Positions 1 to 11,654 of a DNA stretch of 64,000 bases are shown in pieces. The notes under the pieces are model-generated. The model was not told the origin of the DNA, ran no database searches, and saw only the letters and a program-made list of their open reading frames with translations. The translations under genes and the position numbers were made by a program. Origin of the DNA: Iris pallida (lineage: Eukaryota > Streptophyta > Magnoliopsida > Asparagales > Iridaceae); contig JANAVB010002199.1 of the NCBI GenBank assembly GCA_029216955.1, positions 10,490,979 to 10,554,978 on the forward strand. The letters run 5' to 3'. Each line of letters opens with the position of its first letter. Position 1 is the first letter of the stretch.

Positions 1-1126
1 TGCGTGCGTGTATTTTCAGTCACGCTCGCGTTGTCTGCGTGAATTTTGAGTCGCGCTCCTGTCTTTTGTACTGCGTGCGTGACTTTTCACGCTCATGTCC
101 CTGAGCTTGCGTGCGTGACTTTTCACGATCACATTGTGCGTGACTTTTGGCGTGCGTGACTTTTGGCGTGCATGACTTTTCACCCTCACGCTGAGCGTGC
201 GTACGTGAATCACTTGTCATGCTTCACTTTTCATGCCCACGCTTACCAGAGTGTACTCCTTTCACGCTCACTCCTTCATGCTAGACTTAGCGTGACTTGT
301 TGTCTTAGCAGAGACTTCTTGCGTGACTTATGGTCTTAGCCTAGACTTGTCAAGCGTGACTTCCTGACCTTGGTGTTTCTATTGCTTTATAATTTATTCA
401 TCTAATAGTAGCATGATAATTCTCCTATTATATCCTTACGCCTTTTTATGAACTTGATAATCATAGCATGTTAGTGATTGTGTATTAGTGCCCAGTGTCT
501 TGATTGATTGATGGATACCCAGTAAGACTGGGACTTGACCTCGAGAGTTATAGACTCGACCCTATTTAATGCTAAATGACTTTCATGCCTTGTCACCATT
601 AATGAGGATGGTTATCTTGACTAATTGATCATGCGTTCCTAGTTCGAACTAAGAGACTGGCTAGTCGTCTTATTAAAATAAATGAATGAGACACGTTCAT
701 GTTATGAACTATTGCAATCGACTGGCTGATCCCGAATATTGACATACATGCACATGCAGGCTTCAATCTATTTATTTAATTATTTATTTATTTATTTTTA
801 CAAAAGAAGCATGTGTACTTTATGGTCAAGGCATAATTACTCCGTGGTTAGATTTGATTGTTGCATTACGCTATGTAAGACCTGCAACCTAACCGTACTG
901 GTATCGTTGTAGAGTTGTGCATATCGTACCCCGTACGAAAGTACTCATTTGAATGACCATGATCCACGGCATGGGATTTCACTCAACGTAGGGACTATTA
1001 AGTTAAATAAAATAATGATTGCATGGAGAGAATGGATTCCCGAGTTCTTACATGGCAGCCCCCTTGGGACGAGTAGTACCCGACAGGCCGGCTGGTTCCC
1101 ACAGATACTGTAAATCTGCCACACGG
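1..1126 (+). repeat. Direct repeat copy 1 (period 1727 bp), with CGTGACTTTT minisatellite
   Basis: This stretch recurs at 1728-2853 with only scattered substitutions and small indels. The first 370 bases are a degenerate minisatellite built on CGTGACTTTT/GCGTGCGTGA, which gives spurious basic ORFs on the minus strand. The copy ends at ACACGG (1121-1126), after which the two copies diverge completely. Copy 1 probably starts left of the window. Confidence 0.9.
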
Positions 1127-1727
1127 CCTAATAGCTCCCACCTACCACCACCCTTCCTATTTAAAGCTTCCATCTCTTTCTCTCTTCTCATTACTTCATT
1201 CTCACCATTACTTCTTCTTCTTTCTCTCATTACTCTCCACCACCTACCACAGCAGGAGAAGGCAAGTGCAATCTTGCTTCTTGCTTGGAGAACCATTTTT
1301 GTGGTTCATTTCCCTTCCTCTCATGATTCTGAGAGAGATTAGTTCTTAACGTTTTTGATTTCTGTGGCTGGTTTCTCCTAGATCTAATTTGTTATATTCT
1401 CGGTTGTCATGGGTTTTGATCTCCCAACTTTGCGTGTATTTTCTCTGGCACTGGAACAAAAGCTCCATAGGGCGCGTTCGGGAGATGTTGTACGCACACG
1501 TTCTTACGTGCTCGCGTAAAACATCAGCCCAGTCACGCACACGTCTTTACGTGTTTGCGTGTATTTCAGTCGCGCTAACGTTCTCATGAGCTTGCGTGTA
1601 TTTTAGTCACGCTCATGTCTGTGCGTGTCTGCGTGACTTTTGAGTTACGTTCACACTGTGCATGTCTGCGTGACTTTTGAGTTACGTCCACTCTGTGCGT
1701 GCGTGTATTTTTAGTCATGCTCGCGTT
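1127..1727 (+). promoter_or_regulatory. Segment between the direct repeats, with TATA-like box and CT-rich leader
   Basis: After the first repeat copy there is TATTTAAAG at about 1159, followed by a CT-rich tract and then unremarkable sequence, the layout of an LTR promoter with a transcribed leader. From about 1440 the GCGTGACTTTT-type minisatellite builds up again into the second repeat copy. The promoter role is inferred only from the TATA-like box, the CT-rich leader and the LTR context. Confidence 0.35.
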
Positions 1728-2853
1728 TGCATACGTGTATTTTCAGTCACGCTCGCGTTGTCTGCGTGAATTTTGAGTCGCGCTCCTGTCTTTTGTACTG
1801 CGTACGTGACTTTTCACGCTCATGTCCCTGAGCTTGCGTGCGTGACTTTTCACGATCATATTGTGCGTGACTTTTGGCGTGCGTGACTTTTGGCGTGCGT
1901 GACTTTTTACCCTCACGCTGAGCGTGCGTGCGTGAATCACTTGTCATGCTTCACTTTTCACGCCCACGCTTACCAGAGTGTACTCCTTTCACGCTCACTC
2001 CTTCATGCTAGACTTAGCGTGACTTGTTGTCTTAGCAGAGACTTCTTGCGTGACTTATGGTCTTAGCCTAGACTTGTCAAGCGTGACTTCCTGACCTTGG
2101 TGTTTCTATTGCTTTATAATTTATTCATCTAATAGTAGCATGATAATTCTCCTATTATATCCTTACGCCTTTTTATGAACTTGATAATCATAGCATGTTA
2201 GTGATTGTGTATTAGTGCCCAGTGTCTTGATTGATTGATGGATACCCAGTAAGACTGGGACTTGACCTCGAGAGTTATAGACTCGACCCTATTTAATGCT
2301 AAATGACTTTCATGCCTTGTCACCATTAATGAGGATGGTTATCTTGACTAATTGATCATACGTTCCTAGTTGGAACTAAAAGACTGGCTAGTCGTCTTAT
2401 TAAAATAAATGAATGAGACACGTTCATGTTATGAACTATTGCAATCGACTGGCTGATCCCGAATATTGACATACATGCACATGCAGGCTTCAATCTATTT
2501 ATTTAATTATTTAATTATTTATTTTTACAAAAGAAGCATGTGTACTTTATGGTCAAGGCATGATTACTCCGTGGTTAGATTTGATTGTTGCATTACGCTA
2601 TGTAAGACCTGCAATCTAACCGCACTGGTATCGTTGTAGAGTTGTGCATATCGTACCCCGTACGAAAGTACTCATTTGAATGACCATGATCCACGGCATG
2701 GGATTTCACTCAACGTAGGGACTATTAAGTTAAATAAAATAATGATTGCATGGAGAGAATGGATTCCCGAGTTCTTACATGGCAGCCCCCTTGGGACGAG
2801 TAGTACCCGACGGGCCGGCTGGTTCCCACAGATACTGTAAATCTGCCACACGG
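1728..2853 (+). repeat. Direct repeat copy 2 (period 1727 bp)
   Basis: Second copy of 1-1126, aligned base for base at an offset of 1727. It ends at the same ACACGG, and 2854-3827 is then unique. The second copy therefore lacks the TATA-containing segment that follows copy 1, as expected if part of an LTR was duplicated in tandem by unequal recombination. Confidence 0.9.
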
Positions 2854-3827
2854 ACAGGGAACAGTATCTGCTTTTATTATTATTGTATATTGTATATTGG
2901 CGGGCGTCCTGCTGGGACTTGTCTAATTCATGCATGGCGCACATGATTGACTGGATAGACTTGCCTTGCTTGCACATAGTAAGAACTACGGAATCCCTAA
3001 TTGCATAATTCCAGGATAACTTGGGACTCACAATAGCAAGCCGTAGAATTTGATTGGCCGTTCAAAATGAGTTTTTTGTGTACTGTGCTACTCTGTTACC
3101 TAACTGGGATGATCAGAATGTCAAGACATGACGGACCAACTTCTGTCCTTGTTTGGTTGGGAGGTTGGTTCGAAGTGTCGTGATGTGATATGAATCCTAG
3201 TAGCAAGCAGAGATCTATTATTATATTCTTTTACTTACTGGTTTAGTCCTTCATATCGTCCTTCCTTGTGGTACTTGCTATTAGAGGTCTAACCTCTCTG
3301 GTTTGCATGGCCAGATTTAGAGCCGGTTTCCGAGGACTCAGCGTACTTCTACCTCCAGGATGGTCAATACTAGAGGAATGATTGCAGGAGGACTCGAGTG
3401 GGTTCCCTTACTTCACCACTCGTTTTGTTATTTACCTTTATACTTAGCCGTTTGGCACCGACATGTTAGTCGGATTGTCTTGTACTTACTTTTACATAGT
3501 TGTAATTAAGTCAGACTGCAGCTAATAACAATTGTGTATACTTGCTATACCATCTGGCTATGTTTTGTAAAGCCAGATCTCAAGAACATTTTGACTGAGC
3601 GTTTGGGACGCCTTACTTCTTTATCTTACATGTTCTCTATGACTGTTTCTTGCTTTAATGATTGAGACAATAGATGTGAAATGACCATAGTAAGACCTTT
3701 ATGTAGTATGCACCCCCTCGTCTGGTTAGACAGCATTGATCGTATTATACGGTATTCATCTACCCGTAATACGTAGCTGGCTGAGTCATTCCCTCGCTCT
3801 CCAGTATTCTGGTTCTGGGGCGTGACA

Positions 3828-3957
3828 GAGCGTACCGATTTATGTGTATGCCCTGATATAGATCTTTCTGTTTGTAGCAATAGAGCAATCATGATAGGAC
3901 CTCTGAGCATAGTATGAAGATGTACGGGAACAGATAACAACCCTGCCTGATTCCTCT
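3828..3957 (-). pseudogene. LINE ORF2 reverse transcriptase, fragment 4
   Basis: Read on the minus strand from 3957 the frame gives RGIRQG, then a run resembling the plant LINE motif [21 protein letters not shown], with one in-frame stop. This directly continues the reverse-transcriptase frame that stops at 11655, where it reads LFLPKR; the bases AGA of the TCT target duplication encode the shared arginine. The fragment is cut at 3828 by the LTR element. The catalytic FADD region would lie further on and is not in the window. Confidence 0.8.
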
Positions 3958-4085
3958 CACTACACCAAAATGGTAAATTAGGAACACTAGATAATTTTTA
4001 ATTTGGAACACTTATTTTCTGTACCTAGGTGCTGGAACGGTATAAAAGCGTTCTGAATCATAAAAATGTTCCGAATAAGTATTAT
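3958..4085 (+). repeat. CACTA-2 left terminal and subterminal repeats
   Basis: CACTACACCAAAA is followed by repeated GGAACAC, GGAACG and GTTCTG/GTTCCG motifs in both orientations, mirroring those at 11425-11654. In CACTA elements such motifs bind the TnpA-type protein; that role is known for the superfamily and inferred here. Confidence 0.75.
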
Positions 4086-4189
4086 TTTATTATCAAAAAA
4101 AACTATCTATTAATTAGATTCAATTTTATACTATTTTAAATAGACCATGCATACGTGCATCTCACGTGATTGGTGAGAAAAGCCTCTAA

Positions 4190-5836
4190 GGGGACGTTTG
4201 GTACGCGGTATTTTTTTTTATTTTCGGGAAAATTTAAGATGGGAATCTATTACCACGTTTGTTTGGTTTATAAAAAATTTATTCCCGGAAATTATAAATA
4301 CCCGGATAAATAGTTTACCCACAAAACATGGGAATTCTATCCCTTGAGAATAGGTGGGTATTTTTTTTTTGCCCGGGCAAAAAAAAAATTGTTTAAATTT
4401 TTTTCTTCTTTTTTGATCAATTTTGATTAGTTTTGAACATTTTTTCTTTTTTTGTCGTTTTTATCGTTTTTTTTGTCATTTTTTGTCGTTTTTACCAATT
4501 TTTTGTCGTTTTAAGCAATTTTTTGTCGTTTTTACCCATTTTTTGTCTTTTTGTCACTTTTTGATTATTTTTTGTCGTTTTTATCATTTTTTTTGTCATT
4601 TTTTTTTTTCGTTTTTTTACCAATTTTTTGTCGTTTTAAGCAATTTTTGTCGTTTTAAGCCATTTTTTGTCTTTTTTTGTCACATTTTGATTATTTTTTG
4701 TCGTTTTTATCGCTTTTTTTGTCATTTTTTGTCGTTTTTACCAAATTTTTTGTCGTTTTAAGCGATTTTTTGTCGTTGTTACCCATTTTTTGTCTTTTTT
4801 GTCACTTTTTTATTATTTTTTGTCGTTTTTATCGTTTTTTTTTTTTGTCATTTTTTTCGTTTTTACCAAATTTTTGTCGTTTTTACCAATTTTTTGTCGT
4901 TTTTACTCATTTTTTTTTTCTTTTTTGTCACTTTTTGATTATTTTTTGTCGCTTTTATCGCTTTTTTGTCATTTTTTGTCGTTTTTACCCATTTTTTGTC
5001 GTTTTTAAGCAATTTTTTTGCCGTTTTTTACCCTTTTTTTTTCTTTTTTGTCACTTTTTGATTATTTTGTCGTTTTTATCCAACTTTTGGCCTTTTGTCG
5101 CTTTTTGTCAATTTTTGTCGTTTTTAAGCGATTTTTTTGTCGTTTTTGTAGTTTTTTTGCTGTTTTTACCGATTTTTAGTCGTTTTTGTCATTTTTTTTT
5201 CGCTTTTTGGTCATTTTTACTTATTTTATGTCGTTTTTTATCATTTTTGTCGCTATTACCTTTTTTGTCGTTTTTGTCGCTTTTTGGTTATTTTTTGTCG
5301 TTTTAACCGATTTTTTTGTCGTTTTAACGATTTTGTGTTCTTTTTTGTCATTTTTATCGATTATTTGTTTTAACCGATTTTTTGTCGTTTTAACCGATTT
5401 TTTTTTTGTCGTTTTTGCCGCATTTTGGTTTTTTTTCGTTTTTACCGATTTTATGTCGTTTTTGTCGTGTTTTGGTTATTTTTGTCGTTTTTACCCTTTT
5501 TTTTGTTATTTTTGTCGTTTATACATTTTTTGTCGCTTTTTGGTCATTTTTGTCGTTTTTAACCGATTTTTCGTCGTTTTTCATCGTTTTGTCGTTTTTT
5601 GTTATTTTGTCGTTTTTACGATTTTTTTCGTTTTTACCGGTTTTTTGTCCTTTTATCGGTTTTTTTTATATTTGTTCATTTTTTTCGTTATTATTATTTT
5701 TTATTTTTTTCCCGGGAATATTTATATTGTCACCAAACATGGGAATATAATTTTCCGGGAATTTAATTCCTTGGAATTTGATTCCCGGGAATATAGAATT
5801 CCCGGCTATATAGTATTCCGCATACCAAACGCCCCC
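4190..5836. mobile_element. PIF/Harbinger-like non-autonomous element
   Basis: The ends are inverted: GGGGACGTTTGGTACGCGG at 4190 and the complement of GGGGGCGTTTGGTATGCGG ending at 5836. The 3-bp duplication TAA lies on both sides (4187-4189 and 5837-5839). GGGG-N-CGTTTGGT ends with a TAA duplication match Tourist/Harbinger elements. CCCGGGAAT/ATTCCCGGG-type motifs recur just inside both ends. The interior (4385-5690) is one long T-rich tandem array. It is nested in CACTA-2. Confidence 0.75.
4385..5690 (+). repeat. T-rich TTTTTGTCG minisatellite
   Basis: Degenerate tandem array of units such as TTTTTGTCGTTTTTACCAAT and TTTTTGTCACTTTTTGATTA. All three plus-strand frames stay partly open and read as phenylalanine-rich strings. 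No conserved protein is encoded. Confidence 0.9.
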
Positions 5837-5839
5837 TAA

Positions 5840-6150
5840 AGTCTAAGCCAACAAAACTTTTCCTCTCAGCAAATATTCTCCCCCATCCAAATTAGCAAAC
5901 CCTTTCTTTTTCCCCTCAAGCTATTTTTTGTAGGGTTTCATGGACCCCAAGAGCTCTAGGGTTTCGTGACCGGAGGGGTCGCCAGCGGCGACGGAGGAGG
6001 AATGCTGGTCAACGACGATGGTTCCAGCAGAAGGAGAAGATAGCGACGGCGGTGGCAGCGGGTGACGATGACGACGATGATGAGTATTCAAGTGATAATT
6101 GTGCTCTCAATACTTCCTACGGATTCTCTGGTGTTTGGTATAGTTCCTAA
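5840..6150 (+). other. GC-rich exon-like segment in CACTA-2
   Basis: A plant-like leader with TAGGGTTT motifs is followed by a GC-rich stretch. From about 6060 it reads an aspartate-rich run (DDDDDEYSSDN) and stops at a possible splice donor, TG/GTATAG at about 6137. This may be the first exon of a captured host gene or of the element's own untranslated leader. I do not recognise the product. Confidence 0.3.
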
Positions 6151-9100
6151 ATTTTGCTCTCATTAATTTTAGTGGAAAACATGTGTCACAAAATTTACTT
6201 TTTTTAGCGATAACTATAGTCTTCAGATGGTTTCTTGTGAGTTTGTTTAGATACCTAGTTCGTTTCCTAGGTGCTAAAGTTATATTGTATATGCTATGGT
6301 AGATATGTAATTGAAACCATACTTTTGAAATTCTGTAGTATGTAATCTATATGGACATTGCACTAAGAAGTCTAATATTAGACTTAGAATCAGTACCATG
6401 ATAATTGGTAATGATAGATTGAACCAGAAGATCAAAATTCAGCAGAGAAAGTTTAAAGTTAGCATCTTTTGCTATGTTGCACGGGCACAACAAGATATGG
6501 ACACGTCGACAGCACTGATTTTTGAGTGTCCTAGTGTATATGTTGTGCCTGATAGGTGTTCGTTCGTCAGTAAATGATACTAGATGAAAGGAGGGGAAAA
6601 GAGTGAGTAATAGTTAAGATGACATTAAGATGGTAGATTCTCACAGAGCAGAACATAATTCTCGGGATTAAGGTTGACAAGGTATTAAATCCCCCCACCA
6701 TATTCTTGTTTTTTTATATATTGCTCGATTGATGATAGAGAAAGTAAAGATGCAATATAGACTATATATTAATTTGGGTTACAGTTACAGAAAATACAAA
6801 CTAAAATAACCAATTGAGTTTAATCTACCTTGGGATACAGGAAATATCTTGTTCTTGGGATATCATGTAAATTTAATTATAGTTTATCAACATACTAACA
6901 TTTAAACACACATGAGCCAAATTCGTTTTAATACATGAGTGACAATAGTACTTATTTGATACGGTTGATACCTACTGACTGAGAGAAGCAACCCTATATA
7001 ACTAGGAAAGATGACCATATGTATCTATGGCACCATGATTTTGCTTGTATTAATTTCTTTGAAATCTCTATCTTTGATACTATCTGATACTCTCATAACT
7101 ACATAAGTACAATCTGGTTTAGAAACTGGAAAAAGAAGGATCCATCGCACAACTTTTGGTAGACAATCATGCATCAAATTTTTCTTTAGTAGCCGTCCAT
7201 ATGCTATCTTTATTCTCCACTTGTAGACCAGTTAACTGCTGTGTCAAAAATGATATTCTGGTACTCCTCATCAGGATTTGCTTACTGGATTCTTCCATAA
7301 ATGTGGTGACATAGTAATGTTATCGGAAATCCTAGAAATTGAATTGTCCAACTTTTACTGGGAGGGCATTTGTACAATCTAGTTGCTATATAGCCAGCAG
7401 AAATCCTAGCTTTTACTGAAATAGCCATGCCATGAACATTTGTTAGTCTAGATGCTATATAGCCAGCACAAACTCTCCTGGTTTCACATGTGACTTGACA
7501 AAGACGCATACTCTCCTGCAAAACATACATTGCATATTTATTTCTATGTTTTGTTTGAATTTTTTTTGGTGAATGTATTATCAGGTTAGTTGTTAGTAAA
7601 AAAAAGCCAAACTATAAGTTATTAATCTCTAGTTTATGCACAGTTTCCCCTTATTCTGGGCAATAGTGGAATATACAACTAGTAGCCAAAGGTATTTGCT
7701 TTTGCTGCTATTCTGTAACATACTTGTGGTTCATCAGTATGTGGCAAAGCTAATAACCCTCATGCTAGAATGAACTTTTTCCTTCTAATAGTTTTGGCTT
7801 GCAATAATTCCTGTAGAATACAAGAACCATTCATATTTTTCCAGAACACAACATTTGTGAAGCCAACTCATACATGAAGCTTTGAATCAATTAATTCAAA
7901 AATGTTTGTCCAACTGTACTATGATTGCCAGTTCTCAAGATGAATAAGTTGATTGCTTTTCTTTCCTTTAGAATTCTATAAAAGTAGTACATACGCCTCA
8001 TAAACATGTTTTTTTTCTGGCAACTTAAGGGATGGAAAGTGCAGATCGTCGTAAAAATTGGGAGTAGCTACAAGTCTTTGTGTTACACTTGTGAATTAAA
8101 ACGTGTTATATCTCATGCCTTGGTTATACTCGAAGTGATAAGTAGTACGAGGTTGGATGCGTTTTTCTATAAAATGTATTTAGTTTGCCAGCAAAGTTTA
8201 TAGCGTAGGTTTGTTTTATAATGTCATCATTTCATATCTTACTAGTTTGTTTATTTATATCATTTCTTCCTATTGTTCTTCAAGTAATTGTTTGTTAAGT
8301 CTAACGTTTGATCGAAAATTTCCTTTAATTTATTAATGCAACAGCCTACTGCACTGCCCAAATGGCTTAATTGCCTCATTCTCCAACTTTTCTCTCAAGC
8401 TAGTATATATGCCTACAATAATGGAGAAGCTAGGCCACCAGCACCAGCAAGTGCCCTCTTATACGGCTGCTTTTTATATACTTTCCCTTTGTGTAAAGGG
8501 AGAGTGTTGAGAGAATTCCCCTTCCACCCATCAATATTAATTCAGTGAACCATTTGTATTGTGTTCTTCTGATCACACTCTCTTGGTTCTTCTCATTTAA
8601 TTCCAGGTGATATTTTGTAACACTATGACCGATTCCTCTAACTCAGGTATGTGATCGATCTATCCTTTAATTCTCTCTGAGGCTGAGGCATATATCTCTC
8701 TCTCTCTTTTAGAAACAGAAGCTAGCTAGTGCTTAGTAGTAATTAAGGAACTGTGTTTTGTTGTTCTTAAGCCAACTCAGCTAAGAAGAGCATACGTTAT
8801 CTGTAGTGTTGGTGTTGTTTATGTATATATTTCAACCTCACTTAAACCTCATAAATGTTTATTTAACACTCTGAGACTAGTAAAATTAATGCCTCTTGTC
8901 ACATAGAATGCATCCCATGAATGGTTGCCTTGCACAATTATGGCAAACAGTTATAGAAGGTTTGTAACTCCTTGGGTGAAGATCTCTTAGATAAATTGAG
9001 GCAATTGAGATGCCGTGGTAATTAATTTCCATAACTGAAATAGAAGCATAATGGTTTGTTGGGTATTCTTACCGATATATGTACTTGGTTCTGTGTAATA

Positions 9101-10379
9101 TTCTTTGTTAGCAAGGGCTCAATGTTATCTTCTTAGTGTAAAACTTTGCTAATTTGATTATTTTTTTTGTTTTAAGTTGGCAAACGACAGATGAAGAAAT
9201 ATTCAACGATCAAGACAAATACTCTATTTTCCCACTTGGGTGGATACATATAAGTTTCTAAAATATTCTTTATTAGCAAGGGCTCAATGTTTTCTCCATA
9301 TATATTGTTTGCTCATGGTTTTTTGGAGGGACAAAGGGATAGATTGTTCAAGTGTGAGAAGTTGGAAGTTGTATGGACAATTGTGAAATCACAGTTTCTA
9401 TACTAAATTGGCCACTTCATTGACTGTTGGACTATGTGAAAAGAAATATGCAAATGTATCTCTCATTGTTCAGGTTGTATTTTCATCCTCAACAAGAATT
9501 GTGGAAGTTATCTTTTGCTCTTTACAGGAAATATCTCATGTTGTTATTCCTTAAGCAACTATATTTTTTGTAAATAGTTGATGGGTTGGCATTCATAGAC
9601 CCTGGCCTCCTAGTGAAAACCTTGAGGCAGTTAAGGAGACGTATTCATTTATAACCTTCAGAGCTTATTGTTTCTGCTCAAATAAATTTGTATGCATTCA
9701 ATCATAATTATTATGAAACTTGCATATGGAACTTTTGATTGGCTAGGTCCTTACTGGTCGCCTGAGTTGTGAGTCCCAAGTCAAATGTATAATGTTATTG
9801 GACAGTAATAGTTGTGTTGTTTATTTACCTAGTACTTATATATTGCTAGTGGCTTTTGATTGCTCCAATCACCAACTTAAGAATATTTTCTCATGGGTTT
9901 GCTACTTTTCTTTCTTGAATAGTTTAGTTCCAAATGAAGATGTCATCACGTTTAATCATGTAATTTTCTTACTTGAACTGCGTTTTGTTTTCAGATTGAC
10001 GCCAATATAGAGGTTGGGGTTATTCGAGATATCCGACTCAAGGAGATGAATGCTAGCTAGTTGTTTAGCTTGGAGTATTCTCCACTCATTAGTAACTTAA
10101 TTTTGTTCTTATGAACTAATAAATGTAGGATTTACTGTTTTATTTTATGTTTGAAACTCTGAAAACTTTCAGGTACCCAAAAGGCAGATGGGTAATTATA
10201 CAAAGTGAACTAACAAATAACCAGGTATTTAGAGATTTGGGTTGGATATAAATTGTCCACTAGGTGCTAGTTTCTTGTGTTTTGTTCATTGATTGAAATG
10301 TCTTTAAGTTCATAAACCTCTAATAACTGGTGTAAGTTGAGTAAGAAATTAACTCAAGTGGATATATGTTTGCCAGATT
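6151..10379 (+). other. Intron-like AT-rich interior of CACTA-2
   Basis: No convincing gene. There are isolated exon-like bits: ATGACCGATTCCTCTAAC ending at a GTATGT donor near 8645, and a short frame after a TTTTCAG acceptor at about 9994 that ends at TAG near 10061. A dispersed ATGTTGCACG motif lies near 6475. The whole stretch may be intron sequence of a captured or element-borne transcript. Confidence 0.35.
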
Positions 10380-11045
10380 GGTCAGTAAGAGTGCAGTCTC
10401 CTGGAATGTGATGATATCGACAAATGCTCACTACGGCCATTGTAAGGATATGCATTGAAATGCTTTATGGGAATGCAAAATATTGGGGTGGAGGTAGATC
10501 GACTTGGCCTTGTTGGGAAGTTGCAGCTTGTGCAAGCTTGGCTGAACATGGGGAAGGGTAGCAGCTTCACAATCTCATTACCAAGCCTGGATTTGATGAT
10601 AACCTTGACATGAAAAATGCCTGCTATGGATATGTATGGTAAATGAGGAGAACTGGATGATGTGCTGAAATTGCTTCCTCATCCAGCCAAATAATCTCGG
10701 ATGTCATGGAATATTATTATATTTGTATATGCTCAACATGGATTTTTGCAGAAAGCAGCGTACAGTCCCAAGGAAATTCTTCTTACAGGACCAAAACCCG
10801 ACTAGCTCATCTTTCTCTCTCTTCTCTCAGCATTCAGTCATGACTGGAGGTTTAATAGAAAAGTGTCTCGACTAGTATAATTCTATAACTACAGAATTTT
10901 GTATCTCCCTATGGATAGAGCACTGTGTTTGTATGATTGATCTCCTTGGTCAATCTGGGTGGCTACTGGAAGCAGAAAGGTTTATGGATGATATGCCCAT
11001 CTCACCAAATGACCTCATTTGGCATAGTTTGTTATCTTCCTACCC
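10380..11045 (+). pseudogene. Captured pentatricopeptide-repeat (PPR) gene fragment
   Basis: Degraded reading frames look like the C-terminal part of a plant PLS-class PPR protein, an organelle RNA-processing factor. From about 10391 the plus strand gives SAVSWNVMIS, a canonical PPR helix start. Near 10620-10680 it gives the diagnostic MYGK.GELDD. From 10931 it gives CMIDLLGQSGW then EAERFMDDMPISPNDLIW, the E-motif region. Frameshifts and stops separate the pieces, so no protein can be made. It lies inside CACTA-2, close to its right end, and is best read as host sequence picked up by the transposon. A homology search with the three short peptides would settle it. Confidence 0.7.
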
Positions 11046-11389
11046 AAGATGCTGATATTGATGAAGCTCAAGATGTTGATATTGATGAAGCTCTTCTGCT
11101 GCTCGTGCACGAATTATATATGTGTTATAAATGATTTTCTAGTTCTGGCTTTCACATTAATACAACTTATTTTTAAAATTTTGTTCGGATATTAATATAA
11201 GAGTTAAATGTTTGTTTGTTTATTGTGGAATATATGAAAGATCTTTTGAAGACTGTAAATTTGTTTATAAAAGTGGGTAAGCTGGTTTGTGCTCAAGTTT
11301 CGTTGTAAATATCTGTTGAAGAGTATGTAAATGTCTTATGTTTTGATAAGTGCTAGTGTTATTTTTATTTGATTGACTTGTTCGCCTCA

Positions 11390-11390
<1 letters not shown>

Positions 11391-11417
<27 letters not shown>
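11391..11417. repeat. TA microsatellite
   Basis: Uninterrupted AT/TA dinucleotide run between the captured PPR piece and the right subterminal region of CACTA-2. Confidence 0.9.
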
Positions 11418-11420
<3 letters not shown>

Positions 11421-11424
11421 CAAA

Positions 11425-11654
11425 ATATATTTGGAACAGTAAATAACCATTCCAGGGATTAAAGTTGGAATGCCAAAATGTGTGTTCCAAATCTAAGCCT
11501 AGGAACGCCTAGTAAGCGTTCTAAATAGAATGGTAGGAACGCTTAATAATCGTTCCAAATATTGCAACGCCACTTTTAGGAACGGTTATTAAGTGTTCCT
11601 AAAAATAATAGGAACACACCTATACTGTTCCTAAATACCTTTTTTGGTGTAGTG
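11425..11654 (-). repeat. CACTA-2 right terminal and subterminal repeats
   Basis: Dense GGAACG/GTTCC motifs in both orientations (for example near 11501, 11545 and 11578), ending in the inverted terminus TTTTTTGGTGTAGTG. Mirrors the left end at 3958-4085. Confidence 0.85.

Larger units (their letters stand above)
1..3827 (+). mobile_element. Long-LTR retrotransposon end (LTR-like region), left boundary outside window
   Basis: The right edge is sharp: the sequence ends GGGGCGTGACA at 3827, and at 3828 the LINE reverse-transcriptase frame resumes. TG...CGTGACA ends are typical of plant Ty3/gypsy LTRs, and the nested gypsy element in this window has LTRs ending in the same CGTGACA (read along its own strand). 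No coding sequence is visible across 3.8 kb, which suits a very long LTR (3' LTR or solo LTR) read on the plus strand. The start, the internal region and the second target-site copy are not in the window, so family and orientation are inference. The next five bases, GAGCG (3828-3832), would be the target duplication. Confidence 0.55.
3958..11654. mobile_element. CACTA-2: non-autonomous CACTA element (7.7 kb)
   Basis: Terminal inverted repeats start CACTACACCAAAA at 3958 and end with GGTGTAGTG at 11654, flanked by the exact 3-bp target duplication TCT (3955-3957 and 11655-11657). Both ends carry subterminal copies of the AGGAAC/GTTCC motif. No transposase frame is visible inside, so it must have moved using enzymes supplied elsewhere. 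It contains a Harbinger-like insertion, a GC-rich exon-like stretch and a degraded PPR gene segment, so it looks like a gene-capturing CACTA. It interrupts the LINE reverse transcriptase. Confidence 0.9.

Noticed and set aside
16..1947. Basic 65-66 residue minus-strand frames occurring twice
   Set aside because: They repeat the CGTGACTTTT minisatellite in translation and recur only because the block is duplicated.
4423..5839. Long phenylalanine-rich plus-strand reading frames (up to 217 codons)
   Set aside because: They are translations of the TTTTTGTCG minisatellite. Overlapping frames are equally open and show no conserved domain.
9792..10010. 72-codon frame in CACTA-2
   Set aside because: AT-rich, hydrophobic by composition, overlapping a better splice-acceptor interpretation at its end.
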